From: Planctomycetota bacterium
GTDB taxonomy: Bacteria > Planctomycetota > UBA1135 > GCA-002686595
Assembly (NCBI GenBank): GCA_016795205.1
Contig: JAEUHZ010000015.1
Coordinates: forward strand, 1 to 52,633
Length of the DNA stretch: 52,633 bases
Direction: 5' to 3'
Shown here in pieces: positions 1 to 8,419 of the stretch. The translations under genes were made by a program, and so were the position numbers. The notes below the pieces were generated by a model. The model was not told the DNA's origin. It did no database searches and saw only the letters and a list, made by a program, of their open reading frames with translations. How positions within the stretch are numbered: the first letter of the stretch is position 1; each line of letters begins with the position of its first letter.

Positions 1-1160
1 GGCGCCGGAACCGGGAGCGGCTCGCAGGCCGTGACCCGCAGAGCCTCGGCCCGCAGGCGGTGGAGGCGAGGCGACTGGGGCGCGCGCTCGAAGGCACGGA
101 AGGCCCCCTTGTCGAGGCGCTCCAGGAAGCGCAAGACGCGCACGCCCTCCGCCGAGCAGACGTCGAGCAGCGCGCGGCCCTTCTCGACGCGCGGGCGGCC
201 CAGGATGCGCGCCGCGTCCGGGCCGTGGTCGCGCTCGGGTCCGCGGCCCAGGACCAGGAACGAGTAGGGCAGGCTGCGCAGGTCGATGCCCAGCTCGCGC
301 GCGACCTGGTTCCACAGGCGCGTCGTGAAGGCCTCGGGCGGCGGCGCGGCCAGGTGGTGGCACCAGTCGCGCGCGCGCTCGGGCGCGGCGAGCGGGCAGG
401 CGGCGTGGTGCGTGCAGGGTGCCAGCACGGCGAGCGCCGTGCGCAGCCGCTCGCGCGCCTCGACCAGGCGGCGCGCGAGCGGCTTGGCGCCGGGCTCGAC
501 CCAGACCACGAAGCGCGCGCGGGTGCCGAGGTCGACGAGCCGGTCGAAGTCGCGGTCCTCGAGCTCGGAGATCACGTGGCTCGCGAGCAGCACGTCGACC
601 GGTTCCGCCGGTGGCGCCTCCAGCTCGACGACCTCCAGCGCGGGGTGCCGCGCGCGCAGCGCGTGCGCCGCGAACGCGCGCGACGCGGCCGAGTGGTCGT
701 GGAGCAGCACGCGCTGACCCTGGGCGCCCAGGGCGTCGATCCAGGCGCGCGACGCGACGCCCGTGCCGCTGCCCCAGTCCAGGATCGTCCCGCGCGGCGG
801 CGTGATCGCGCGCAGCGAGAGCTCCGCGAGCACCGCGCGCCACTTCCAACCGATGCGCGCGCCGAACGTGGCGTCGTAGAGCGCGAGCTCCCGCGCGCTC
901 GACCAGGTCCGCTCCAGCGGGCCGGAGAGCCCGCCCTCGGAGCGCGCCACGTAGCCGTCGCGCAGCGCGAAGAGGAGCGCGATGTCCGCCGGTGCGAGCG
1001 TCGCGTCGGTCCCGATGGCGTCCAGCGCCGCCGGGCCCGCGGAGCGCAGCTCGTTGCCGCGCGGGTCCGCGTCACGCGCTTGCGTGTCACGCGAGCCCCT
1101 GTCGCCGCGGCCAGGGCCGCCGCGATCCGGACTGCCGCGCTGCGTTCCGCGCCGCGCCAC
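1..1160 (-). CDS. Rsm22-type SAM-dependent methyltransferase (3' end beyond window)
   Basis: Reading from 1160 towards base 1, the protein stays open to the left edge, so its C-terminus is missing. It has a class I methyltransferase motif I (ILDWGSGTG), an acidic strand-end segment (VLLASHVISELED) and, further on, a Cys/His cluster (CTHHAACPL followed by WCHH) typical of the Rsm22 family that modifies small-subunit rRNA or helps ribosome assembly. The GTG at 1160 is the first possible start; it lies 4 bases after the helicase stop and the two genes look co-transcribed. The first 30 or so residues are Arg/Gly-rich and unlike the rest, so the true start may be internal, although no ATG is available. 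Family assignment rests on motif layout and the Cys/His pattern only. Confidence 0.72.
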   Translation of the reverse strand, partial: MARRGTQRGSPDRGGPGRGDRGSRDTQARDADPRGNELRSAGPAALDAIGTDATLAPADIALLFALRDGYVARSEGGLSGPLERTWSSARELALYDATFGARIGWKWRAVLAELSLRAITPPRGTILDWGSGTGVASRAWIDALGAQGQRVLLHDHSAASRAFAAHALRARHPALEVVELEAPPAEPVDVLLASHVISELEDRDFDRLVDLGTRARFVVWVEPGAKPLARRLVEARERLRTALAVLAPCTHHAACPLAAPERARDWCHHLAAPPPEAFTTRLWNQVARELGIDLRSLPYSFLVLGRGPERDHGPDAARILGRPRVEKGRALLDVCSAEGVRVLRFLERLDKGAFRAFERAPQSPRLHRLRAEALRVTACEPLPVPA

Positions 1161-1164
1161 GCCC

Positions 1165-3327
1165 TCAGCCCAGGTCCAACTGCGCCCGCGCGTCGACCAC
1201 GTCGCGGTTCAAGGCCTCCATGGTCTCGCCCAGCCGCGCGTGGACGTCCCAGTCGGGGTGGATCGCGCGCCGCGCCTGCCGCATGAGCTGGATCGCCATG
1301 CGGAAGTTGCGCACGACGTCGCCCGGCGTGGCCTCGGTCAGGTCCTCGAGCGCCTCGAAGGGTGTGCCGTCGATCCAGGCGATCGTGGCCTCGGTCAGGC
1401 CCCAATCGGGGAGCTTGATCCCGGCCTGGAGCCCGTGCTCCGCGGCCGCGGCGTGCAGGCCGTGCACCTCACGCTGCACGCGCGAGCGCACCGTGCCCTG
1501 GAACTTCGCCGGCACCCAGCCGGTCTCCGCGCGACGGCGTTCCTCGTAGACCAAGCCCACGAACACGACCGCCAGCGCCTCGATCGAGAGGTTCTCCAGC
1601 ACGCCGCGGAACAGCAGCTCGGTGACCTGCAGCTCGAAGCCGTTGATGAGCTTGGCCACGTGCCCGCGCGGCGTGAGCGCTGCGCCCTTGAGGTGACCGA
1701 GCTCCTCCAGGAACGCGAGGTGCGCGTCGAGCACGCGCCGCTGCTCCTTCCTGTTGCGCTCGCGCTGCTTCTCCGTGCCGCCGCGGTGCTGGAACTGGTT
1801 GAAGGACTTCTCCCAAGCCTCGGGCACCCGCTCGCGGCCCAGGCGTTCGACGAGGTGCAAGATCGAGCTGAACGAGAGGCCGAAACGGCTCTCGACCGGC
1901 TCGGAGCGACCGGCCATGAGCCGCTTGATCGGCGCCTCGACCAGATCCTTGGGCGAGAGCAACGAGAACACGAGGCCCTCCTTGTCGAGCCCCTGTCGCC
2001 CGGCGCGGCCGGCCATCTGGAGGTAGTCGCGCGTGCTCAGGTAGTCGAAGCCCACGCCGTCGAACTTCTTGAGCGAGTGGAAGACCACGGTGCGCGCCGG
2101 CATGTTGATCCCGAGCGCGAAGGTCTCGGTGGTGAACAGCATCTTCACCAGGCCCGAGGTGAACATGCGCTCGACGACCTCCTTGTGGACCGGCAGCATG
2201 CCCGCGTGGTGGTAGCCGATGCCACGGCGCGCCATGGTCATGACCTCGCCGGAGAGGAACCCGTCCTCGAGCCCGAACGTGGCCACCAGGTCGCGCTGCA
2301 GCGCGCGCATGGCCTCGCGCTCGGCCGCGGTCAAGAGCTCGCGGCCCTCGTTGGCGCGCGCCAGCCGCTCGCAGTCCTTGCGGCTGAAGGCGAACACCAA
2401 GACCGGCAGGAGCTCGCGCGCCTGGAGCTCGTCGAGCAGCGGCACCGCGCTGGGCGGATCGGCCCACTCGTGTCCGCGGCCGTGGCGCCCATCACGCCCG
2501 CCGTCCCGCAGCCGCTGCTTGCGCGCGCCCTTTCCCAGGCGTCCGGCGGCCTCGACCTCGCGCTTCCTGACGCGGTCGAGATCGCCGGGCTCGAAGGCGC
2601 CGGAGCGCGCCGTCCAGAAGCGGTGGTCGAGCGGCACCGGCCGCCGCGCGGACTGGATCACGATCGTGGCGCGCCCGCGGATCTCGCTGAGCCAGGCGCC
2701 GAGCTCCTCGGCGTTGGGGATCGTGGCCGAGAGGCACACGAAGCGCACGTCGGGTGGCGCGAAGATCAGCGACTCCTCCCACACGCTGCCGCGCTCGACA
2801 TCGTCCATGTAGTGGACCTCGTCGAACACGACGTACTCGACCGGCTCGAGCGCCCGCGGGTTCTCGAAGATCGAGTTACGCAGGATCTCGGTCGTCATCA
2901 CCAAGACCTGCGCGCCGGGGTTGATCGTGACGTCGCCGGTCATCAGGCCCACGTCGATGCCGTCGGCGCGGAAGTCGCGGTACTTCTGGTTCGAGAGCGC
3001 CTTGATCGGCGCGGTGTAGATCGTGCGCCGGCCGCGCTTGGCCGCGTCCTCGATGGCGAACTCGGCGACGAGCGTCTTGCCGGCGCCGGTCGGCGCCGCG
3101 ACCAGCACGTCGTGGCCGGCCCGGATGGCTTCGACCGCCTTGACCTGGAAGGGCGAGAGAGTCTTCTCCTTCCACACGATCGGCGCCGCCTGCGGCGTGA
3201 GCGCGCTCTCATCCTCGCGCGCGGTCGCGGTCCCGGCTGGCGCGGCCTCGGGCCGCTCGGCGCTTCCCAGGCGGACTTCGGGCTCGGCGGGATCCTCCGC
3301 GGAGCGTGCGCGCGATCGACGGCTCAT
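1165..3327 (-). CDS. Ski2/Mtr4-like superfamily 2 DEVH-box RNA helicase
   Basis: A 720-residue ATP-dependent helicase expected to unwind structured RNA. The Walker A loop APTGAGKT is at about residues 78-85, the DEVH box at 169-172 and SATIPN at about 200. Later motifs include GYHHAGMLPVHKE, TETFALGINMPARTVV and the QMAGRAGRQG arginine-finger motif. The C-terminal 150 residues resemble the DSHCT region of Ski2/Mtr4/DOB1 proteins, ending in LDLG. The ATG at 3327 gives a short, disordered, Glu/Ala-rich N-terminus before the helicase core; the frame is open upstream but that extension looks non-coding. The gene precedes an Rsm22-like methyltransferase by 4 bases, which suggests an RNA-maturation operon. 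It is divergent from the small gene at 3487. Confidence 0.93.
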   Translation of the reverse strand: MSRRSRARSAEDPAEPEVRLGSAERPEAAPAGTATAREDESALTPQAAPIVWKEKTLSPFQVKAVEAIRAGHDVLVAAPTGAGKTLVAEFAIEDAAKRGRRTIYTAPIKALSNQKYRDFRADGIDVGLMTGDVTINPGAQVLVMTTEILRNSIFENPRALEPVEYVVFDEVHYMDDVERGSVWEESLIFAPPDVRFVCLSATIPNAEELGAWLSEIRGRATIVIQSARRPVPLDHRFWTARSGAFEPGDLDRVRKREVEAAGRLGKGARKQRLRDGGRDGRHGRGHEWADPPSAVPLLDELQARELLPVLVFAFSRKDCERLARANEGRELLTAAEREAMRALQRDLVATFGLEDGFLSGEVMTMARRGIGYHHAGMLPVHKEVVERMFTSGLVKMLFTTETFALGINMPARTVVFHSLKKFDGVGFDYLSTRDYLQMAGRAGRQGLDKEGLVFSLLSPKDLVEAPIKRLMAGRSEPVESRFGLSFSSILHLVERLGRERVPEAWEKSFNQFQHRGGTEKQRERNRKEQRRVLDAHLAFLEELGHLKGAALTPRGHVAKLINGFELQVTELLFRGVLENLSIEALAVVFVGLVYEERRRAETGWVPAKFQGTVRSRVQREVHGLHAAAAEHGLQAGIKLPDWGLTEATIAWIDGTPFEALEDLTEATPGDVVRNFRMAIQLMRQARRAIHPDWDVHARLGETMEALNRDVVDARAQLDLG

Positions 3328-3371
3328 CGTGGCTCTGCCGGAGAGCCGTGCGCGGAGCGCGGAACTCGCGC

Positions 3372-3400
3372 TTGAGACGCCCCCTCGGCCTGGGTATCTA
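3372..3400 (+). promoter_or_regulatory. Putative sigma-70 promoter for the 3487 gene
   Basis: TTGAGA at 3372-3377 and TATCTA at 3395-3400 are separated by 17 bases, close to the housekeeping consensus. The predicted transcript would have a leader of about 80 bases before the ATG at 3487. The interval between the divergent helicase and this gene is only about 160 bases, so regulation of both directions must lie here. Confidence 0.5.
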
Positions 3401-3486
3401 AGCGTGCGGGTGGGGCCGACGGAAGCGCGCGTCGATCCGGGGACGACTCCGCCCATCCGCAGCGCACGCCACGCCCGAGCTCCCGC

Positions 3487-3741
3487 ATGGACATCCACAG
3501 CCCGTCCAAGTCCCTGAACCCGACCGTCCGCCAGCTCGCGAGCCTGAAGATCGTCTCGCGCCTCCTGGGGCACGAGCTCCACGCGCAGGGCGCGTCGAAG
3601 ACCATCCAGCTCTCGCGCGACGAGGTCGTCGAGATCCAGACCACGCTGGACCTCTTCATCGAGGAGATCTCGCGCCGTCACGGCGGCCCCGTCACGCAGC
3701 CGGCGGCGGTCGAGCCGGCGCTGGTCCCGGCGCGGAACTAG
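3487..3741 (+). CDS. Small conserved-looking protein of unknown function
   Basis: An 84-residue soluble protein with no signal peptide or membrane segment. The central part (LASLKIVSRLLGHEL, then LSRDEVVEIQTTLDLFIEEIS) reads as amphipathic helices, and the last 15 residues are Pro/Ala-rich. No motif is recognised. It begins with ATG after a promoter-like sequence, and its stop codon overlaps the AGGAGG ribosome-binding site of the next gene, so the two are probably translated from one message. It could be a small adaptor or DNA-associated protein, but nothing in the sequence proves this. Confidence 0.6.
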   Translation: MDIHSPSKSLNPTVRQLASLKIVSRLLGHELHAQGASKTIQLSRDEVVEIQTTLDLFIEEISRRHGGPVTQPAAVEPALVPARN

Positions 3742-3745
3742 GAGG
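3740..3745 (+). promoter_or_regulatory. Strong Shine-Dalgarno site fixing the 3751 start
   Basis: A perfect AGGAGG begins inside the TAG stop of the preceding gene and lies 5 bases before the GTG at 3751. Many other genes in this window lack any such site, so this one is informative: it supports the GTG start and translational coupling. Confidence 0.7.
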
Positions 3746-3750
3746 CTCCC

Positions 3751-4698
3751 GTGCGCGCGCCGCGGCCGGGCCGGGCGACGAGCCGGAGCGGGGTCCGCGG
3801 CGCGTCCGCGGGTCGCGGTGGCCGCGTGCCGCTGTGGATCCCGCTCGGGCTCGCCGCGGCCGGCGCGATCTGGCTCGGTTCGAGCCTGGAACGCTCGGTG
3901 GCGGCGGCCGGCTTCGCCACCGTCGATCTGTGCCGCGCCCGGCTCGAGGCGCCGGCGGGCTTCCGCGATCCGCGTTGGGAGCAGTACCTCGCGCTGCACC
4001 TGGCGAGCCTGCCGCCGGTCGACGCCACAGACCACGCGGCGGTCCGCGCCGTCGCCCGCGAGGTCGGGCGCCTACCCTTCGTCGCCGAGGTCCTCGAGCC
4101 CCGCGTGCTGTGGCCGGACGGGATCGAGGTCCCGCTGCGCCTGCGCGAGCCGGCCGCGTGCGTGCAGGCCGGCGCGGACTTCCTGGCCGTGTCCTCGGAC
4201 GGGGTGGTGCTGCCCGGGCGCTGGTCGCGGCCGCCGCTCGTCGGCGAGCGCTTCCTGCCGGTCATCGGGCCGAACGACGGGCGCTTCGACGGCGTGGTTG
4301 GCGGCGAGCGCCTGGCGGAGCCCTGCGACCTCGACGCGCTGGCGGTCGCGCTCTCGATGCGCGCCTCGCTCTCGCCCGAGGACTTCGCGCTCACCGGCCC
4401 GCCGCTCGTCGACGCGAGCCGCGCGCGCCAGGCCAGCGTCGAGGAGCCGGGCGTGCGCATCCAGTTCGGCGGCCGCCGCACCGTGCACTTCGGCCGCGCG
4501 CCGGGTGCGGGCCAGCCGGGCGAGCTGCCGACGCAGCTCAAGTGGGCGCACGTGCAGCGCGCGCTGGCGTGCTTGCGCCCCGAGGGCGGCGCGCGCGACT
4601 GGTCGTTGCTCGACGCGCGCTGGGACGACGCCGACATCGCCTGGCGCGCGTCCGCCGAGCCCGATCGGACGGCCGAGGCCCCGCCGGTGCGGCGGTGA
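3751..4698 (+). CDS. Single-pass membrane protein with FtsQ/POTRA-like layout
   Basis: A 315-residue protein with a basic cytoplasmic N-terminus (1-26), one membrane segment (about 27-45) and a large extracytoplasmic part. Residues 55-160 follow the order seen in FtsQ/DivIB: a helix and strand, then VGRLPFVAEVLEPRVLWP, a strand pair with REPAACV, and a final strand reading FLAVSSDGVVLPG. FtsQ proteins show the equivalent pattern of a 'LPWV..A.V.R..P..L.V.V.E..P.A' segment followed by 'L.D..G.V'. The identification is my inference from this pattern, since sequence identity in this family is low. It is not in a dcw cluster; two unknown membrane proteins follow. An alternative is an unrelated bitopic protein with a POTRA-like fold. 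Confidence 0.5.
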   Translation: MRAPRPGRATSRSGVRGASAGRGGRVPLWIPLGLAAAGAIWLGSSLERSVAAAGFATVDLCRARLEAPAGFRDPRWEQYLALHLASLPPVDATDHAAVRAVAREVGRLPFVAEVLEPRVLWPDGIEVPLRLREPAACVQAGADFLAVSSDGVVLPGRWSRPPLVGERFLPVIGPNDGRFDGVVGGERLAEPCDLDALAVALSMRASLSPEDFALTGPPLVDASRARQASVEEPGVRIQFGGRRTVHFGRAPGAGQPGELPTQLKWAHVQRALACLRPEGGARDWSLLDARWDDADIAWRASAEPDRTAEAPPVRR

Positions 4699-4723
4699 CG
4701 TCGGCGCGGAGGTCTTGAGCCCC

Positions 4724-5398
4724 GTGGCCGTCGCGAGCGTCACGGACGCCCCGCCCGGGTTCGCGGTGCCCGCCGTGCCGCGCACGCGCTTCGCGTTGGC
4801 TTGGCTCCTGGCTTGTGCGCCGCTCGCGCTGGGCTGGCTCGGGGATGCGGGCCCCGACCGCTTCGCCGGCGTCGCGCTGGCGCCGCTGGCTGCGCTGCCG
4901 GCCGTGCTCGTGGCCGGCATGCCGCGGCGCGCGCAGGGCCGCGCGCCGCTCGCCCAGGAGCTCGCAGCCGTGCTGCTCCTCGCACCGCCGCTCGCGGCCG
5001 CGGCCGGTCTCGACGTCGCGCAGGGCGCGCCGCCCGCGCGCGCGCTGGGGCTCGTGGCGCTGGCGCTGGCGATCGCCTGCGTGCTGGGCGATGCCGCGCG
5101 GCGCGCGGCGGCCGACGCGCGCTCGGCGCGGCTCCACGCCCTGCTGTGGTTCGCGCTCGTCGCCGGACCCGGCGTGCTGCTCTTCGCGCTCGAGTCGGGC
5201 GGCGGCCCATTCCTGGGCGAGGCGCCGGCCGTGGTGCACGCACTGTGGGCGGCCAGCGCGCCCGGGATCCTCGCGGCCCAGGTGCGCGACGTGTCCGCGC
5301 CGCTCGTGCTCGCGCCGTCGAGCGCGGCGCTCGGTCTCGCGGCGCTATGCGTCGTGGCGTTCGCGCCGGCGCTCGCGCGCCGGGGCGGGATGCGATGA
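4724..5398 (+). CDS. Polytopic membrane protein of unknown function
   Basis: About 224 residues, almost entirely Ala/Leu/Val-rich hydrophobic segments separated by short Arg-containing loops; five or six membrane spans can be drawn. No family motif is visible. The GTG at 4724 is preceded by GGAGG at 4708-4712, a somewhat long spacing of 11 bases; an in-frame TTG at 4715 is an alternative. The stop codon overlaps the start of the next gene as ATGA, so the two are translationally coupled. The gene follows the FtsQ-like protein by 25 bases and may belong to the same membrane complex. Confidence 0.6.
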   Translation: MAVASVTDAPPGFAVPAVPRTRFALAWLLACAPLALGWLGDAGPDRFAGVALAPLAALPAVLVAGMPRRAQGRAPLAQELAAVLLLAPPLAAAAGLDVAQGAPPARALGLVALALAIACVLGDAARRAAADARSARLHALLWFALVAGPGVLLFALESGGGPFLGEAPAVVHALWAASAPGILAAQVRDVSAPLVLAPSSAALGLAALCVVAFAPALARRGGMR

Positions 5399-6396
5399 CG
5401 GCGGTGCGCTGGGACGCGGCGCGCAGGGCCGGGCGCGTCACCGCCCTGCTGCTCGCCGCCCTCGCGCTGCACTCCCTGGAACTGCGCGCGCAATCGCGGG
5501 TCGCGTTCGCCGAGCTCGAGCTCGCGGGACCCGCGACCGAGCTGCGCGTCGACGCCGGACGGCCGGGCTTCGCGCACGTCGCGGCGCGCCTCGGCCCGGG
5601 CGAGAGCGCGCGCGTGCTCGTGCCCGTGCCCGTCGAGCCGGGACTGGAACCCACACCCCCCGTGCTCGTGTTCGCGACCGGCACGGCGCGCTTCCTGGGT
5701 TGGCGCGCGCGCGAGGCGCGTTTCGCGGGGCTCCCCGCCGCGCTGCGCGCGCGACCGGCGCCGCTCTCCGGCGCGCCGCGCGTGCGCGCGCCGGCCGCCG
5801 TGTTGCTCGCGCTCGCGGCGGCCGGCGCGCTGGGGCTGTGGCGGATGCGCGCTCCGCGCACCGCGGCCGTGCTGGCGCTCTGCGCGGCGGCGGGCGCGTT
5901 CCTGCTCGCGCGCGGCGCGCTGTCGCGCGCGGCGGCGCCGATCGAGGTCCTCGACGGCGTGTCCGGGTCGAGCGACTGGCAGCGCCAGCGCGCAGCGCTC
6001 GGTGAACTCGTGCTGCCCGCGCGCGGCGCGACCTTCGACCTGGTCACGGATCCGCCGCGTGCGCGGGTCGAGATCGAGGCGCCGCTGGACCCGGCCAGCC
6101 CCGCGCGAGCCCGCGCGCGCGGCGCGAGCCTGGTCGCGATCTGGGCCGAGCCCTGGCCGGGCGCGGGCCTGGAGCGCGAGGCGAACGAGCTGCTGCCGCT
6201 GGCCGCGGCCTGGCTGCGCGCGGACGGTGCCTGGACGTTCCACGGCCCCTGGGACGTCGGCGCGCCGCTGGGCCCGGCCCGCTCGGGACCGCCACCGCCG
6301 GGCTGGCTCGTCAGCGGACTGCCGCAGGGCGTGACGCTCGTCGTGGGGGAGGTCGCGGGCGCCGCGCGTTCCTGGGTGCGCTGCACCTGGCCGTAG
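5395..6396 (+). CDS. Exported or membrane protein with internal hairpin of two membrane segments
   Basis: A 333-residue protein. Residues 13-32 form a signal peptide or anchor ending near LRAQS. An extracytoplasmic domain of about 95 residues follows, then two hydrophobic stretches (about 133-149 and 155-173) and a second soluble domain with a WTFHGPWDVGAP segment near the C-terminus. The layout of a beta-rich domain followed by membrane spans and a second domain is reminiscent of Bat-type envelope proteins, but no diagnostic residue supports this. Start and upstream stop overlap (ATGA). Function unknown; grouped by position with the two preceding membrane proteins. Confidence 0.6.
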   Translation: MTAVRWDAARRAGRVTALLLAALALHSLELRAQSRVAFAELELAGPATELRVDAGRPGFAHVAARLGPGESARVLVPVPVEPGLEPTPPVLVFATGTARFLGWRAREARFAGLPAALRARPAPLSGAPRVRAPAAVLLALAAAGALGLWRMRAPRTAAVLALCAAAGAFLLARGALSRAAAPIEVLDGVSGSSDWQRQRAALGELVLPARGATFDLVTDPPRARVEIEAPLDPASPARARARGASLVAIWAEPWPGAGLEREANELLPLAAAWLRADGAWTFHGPWDVGAPLGPARSGPPPPGWLVSGLPQGVTLVVGEVAGAARSWVRCTWP

Positions 6397-6500
6397 CCCG
6401 TGGCGGCGGCCGCGCGCAGCGAGCGGGGGGCCGGCCGGTCGGGCTCCCCCGGCCCAGGTGCGGGCACCCGCGCTCCGGCACCGGCGCGCGGGGAAAGCCG

Positions 6501-6529
6501 TTGCCGCACGCCCGGGCCGCCGCTACCTT
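6501..6529 (+). promoter_or_regulatory. Putative promoter of the rplM-rpsI operon
   Basis: TTGCCG at 6501-6506 and TACCTT at 6524-6529 are spaced by 17 bases. Transcription would begin near 6536, leaving a leader of about 75 bases before the rplM ATG, long enough for a ribosomal-protein autoregulatory structure. The rest of 6397-6500 shows no gene. Confidence 0.5.
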
Positions 6530-6613
6530 CTCTCGCCCGGTTCGGTCCGGCGCGCTCTCCGGGAGGCCTCTCCTCCCGGGCTCGCGCGCGTTCCCGCCGG
6601 CCCCTCGTCCGCC

Positions 6614-7054
6614 ATGCACGCGACCACCCACGTCCGCTCCCAGAGCCTGCCCGAGCGCTGGCTCCTCTACGACGCCTCGAAGTTCACGCTCGGGCGCATG
6701 GCGAGCCAGATCGCCATGAACCTGATGGGCAAGGACACGCCCCACTACACCGCCAGCGAGAAGAACGGCGCCTTCGTCGTGGTGATCAACGCGCGCAACG
6801 TGAAGACCACCGGGACGAAGAACCAGACCAAGACCTACGACCACTACACCGGCTATCCGGGCGGCCACGTCGCGGTCCCGTTCGAGGACCTGCGTGAGCG
6901 TCGCGCCGACGAGATCGTGCGCCAGGCCGTGAAGCGCATGCTGCCCAAGACCACGCTGGGACGCGACATGCTGCGTCGCCTCAAGGTCTATCCGGGCCTG
7001 GAGCATCCGCACAGCGCGCAGCAGCCCGTCCAGGTCGACACGATCCGCGGTTGA
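6614..7054 (+). CDS. rplM: 50S ribosomal protein L13 (uL13)
   Basis: A 146-residue protein, the usual length of bacterial L13. It has the hallmark N-terminal segment RWLLYDASKFTLGRMASQIA, the block NGAFVVVINARNVKTTG, the YDHYTGYPGG motif and the C-terminal VKRMLPKTTLGRDMLRRLKVY followed by HPHSAQQP. It binds 23S rRNA early in large-subunit assembly. The order rplM-rpsI is the common bacterial operon. The ATG at 6614 has no clear ribosome-binding site, but the frame upstream contains no L13-like sequence. Confidence 0.97.
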   Translation: MHATTHVRSQSLPERWLLYDASKFTLGRMASQIAMNLMGKDTPHYTASEKNGAFVVVINARNVKTTGTKNQTKTYDHYTGYPGGHVAVPFEDLRERRADEIVRQAVKRMLPKTTLGRDMLRRLKVYPGLEHPHSAQQPVQVDTIRG

Positions 7055-7080
7055 TCGCAACCCACTCCACGCACCCCTCC

Positions 7081-7473
7081 ATGAGCACGAACACGACCTG
7101 GGGCCTCGGCCGCCGCAAGACCGCCAAGGCCCGCGTCCGCGTCAAGCCGGGCGCCGGCGGCTTCCTCGTCAACGACAAGGAAATGGCGGTGTTCTTCCCG
7201 ACGCTGGAGATGCAGCGCCAGGCGCTGGCGCCGCTCAAGGCCACGGGCACGGAAGGCCAGTACGACATCCTCGTGACCTGCGACGGCGGGGGCCCGCAAG
7301 GCCAGTCCGAGGCCGTGACGCTGGGCTTGGCGCGTGCGCTGAAGAAGATCAATCCGGGTTTCGACGACGTGCTGCGCCAGAACGGGCTGCTCACGCGCGA
7401 CAGCCGGATGAAGGAGCGCAAGAAGTACGGCCGGCGCGGTGCGCGCCGCGGCGTGCAGTTCTCGAAGCGCTGA
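7081..7473 (+). CDS. rpsI: 30S ribosomal protein S9 (uS9)
   Basis: A 130-residue protein with the S9 signatures GRRKTAKARVRVKPG near the start, GGGPQGQSEAVTLGLARAL in the middle and the basic tail ending GVQFSKR. The C-terminal lysine-arginine reaches the P-site tRNA in the ribosome. The ATG at 7081 is chosen because the conserved region begins directly after it; an in-frame TTG at 7051 overlaps the rplM stop and adds only non-conserved residues. It lies 26 bases after rplM. Confidence 0.97.
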   Translation: MSTNTTWGLGRRKTAKARVRVKPGAGGFLVNDKEMAVFFPTLEMQRQALAPLKATGTEGQYDILVTCDGGGPQGQSEAVTLGLARALKKINPGFDDVLRQNGLLTRDSRMKERKKYGRRGARRGVQFSKR

Positions 7474-7576
7474 TCCCACCGTCGGGCCCTGGGCCCGGCA
7501 CCCACCGGCCCCCGCGATCCTCGAGACGAGGCCGTGGGGGCCGCTCGTTCCGCGAGCACCTCCCGCACACCGAGAC

Positions 7577-8329
7577 ATGGCCGGCCACAGCCACTCCGCG
7601 AACATCGCCGCGCGCAAGGGCGCGGTCGACAAGAAGCGCGCCAAGGCGTTCAGCAAGCTCTCGCGCAACATCATGTCCGCCGTCAAGCAGGGCGGACCGG
7701 ACCCCGACGCCAACCTCAAGCTGCGCTACGCGATCGAGAAGGCGCGCGCGGGCAACATGCCCAAGGACAACATCGAGCGCGTGATCAAGCGCTCGGCGGC
7801 CGACAAGGCCGACTCGCTCGAGGAGCTGACCTACGAGGGCTACGCGCCCGGCGGCATCGCGCTCATGGTGACCTGCCTGACCGACAACCGGCACCGCACG
7901 GCGCCCGACGTCAAGCACGCCTTCGAGAAGGGCGGCGGGAACCTGGGCTCACCCGGCTCCGTGTCGTTCCTGTTCGCGTTCAAGACGCTGGTCGTGGCCG
8001 AGCGCGGCGAGCGCGGCGAGGACGATTGGCTCGAGCTGGGCCTGGAGTGCGGCGCCGAGGACGTGCAGGTCGAGGGCCAGGTCGTCTCGATCACCGCGCC
8101 GGCGACGGACTTCCTGGCGGTCAAGACGGCGCTCGAGGAGCGCGGCCTCGTGCTGCTCTCGGCCGAGATGGGCTGGGTGCCCGGGACGCTCGTGTCGGTC
8201 GCCGACCGGGAGGTCGCACGGCGCGTGCTGGCCCTGATCGAGACGCTCGAGGACAACGACGACGTCCAGAACGTCTACGCGAACTACGACATCCCGGCCG
8301 AGTGGATCGCCGAGCTGGCCGGATCCTAA
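7577..8329 (+). CDS. YebC/PmpR family transcription/translation factor
   Basis: A 250-residue protein with the family's characteristic start MAGHSHSANIAARKGAVDKK, followed by the helical KAFSKLSRNIMSAVKQGGPDP segment and the NMPKDNIERVIKRS motif. Later segments include LTYEGYAPGGIALMV, GGNLGSPGSVSFLF and the closing ETLEDNDDVQNVYANYDIP. Members act as DNA-binding regulators or as ribosome-associated factors that relieve stalling. Length is typical. The gene follows the ribosomal protein pair by about 100 bases. Confidence 0.95.
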   Translation: MAGHSHSANIAARKGAVDKKRAKAFSKLSRNIMSAVKQGGPDPDANLKLRYAIEKARAGNMPKDNIERVIKRSAADKADSLEELTYEGYAPGGIALMVTCLTDNRHRTAPDVKHAFEKGGGNLGSPGSVSFLFAFKTLVVAERGERGEDDWLELGLECGAEDVQVEGQVVSITAPATDFLAVKTALEERGLVLLSAEMGWVPGTLVSVADREVARRVLALIETLEDNDDVQNVYANYDIPAEWIAELAGS

Positions 8330-8339
8330 AGTCGCCCCG

Positions 8340-8368
8340 TTGAACCGCCCGCGCGCGGACGGGACGAT
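8340..8368 (+). promoter_or_regulatory. Possible promoter for the degenerate GGDEF gene
   Basis: TTGAAC at 8340-8345 and GACGAT at 8363-8368 are spaced by 17 bases, ahead of the ATG at 8420. The -10 is imperfect at its first base. A GGAG ribosome-binding site lies at 8408-8411, 8 bases before that ATG. Confidence 0.35.
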
Positions 8369-8419
8369 CCGCCCGCCGGCGAGCTGCCGGCACCCCCCCG
8401 AAGAAGTGGAGAGCTGACG

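Noticed and set aside
60..1286. Long plus-strand open frames over the left end
   Set aside because: They are Arg/Ala-rich and antisense to a methyltransferase with clear motifs; high GC produces such frames by chance.
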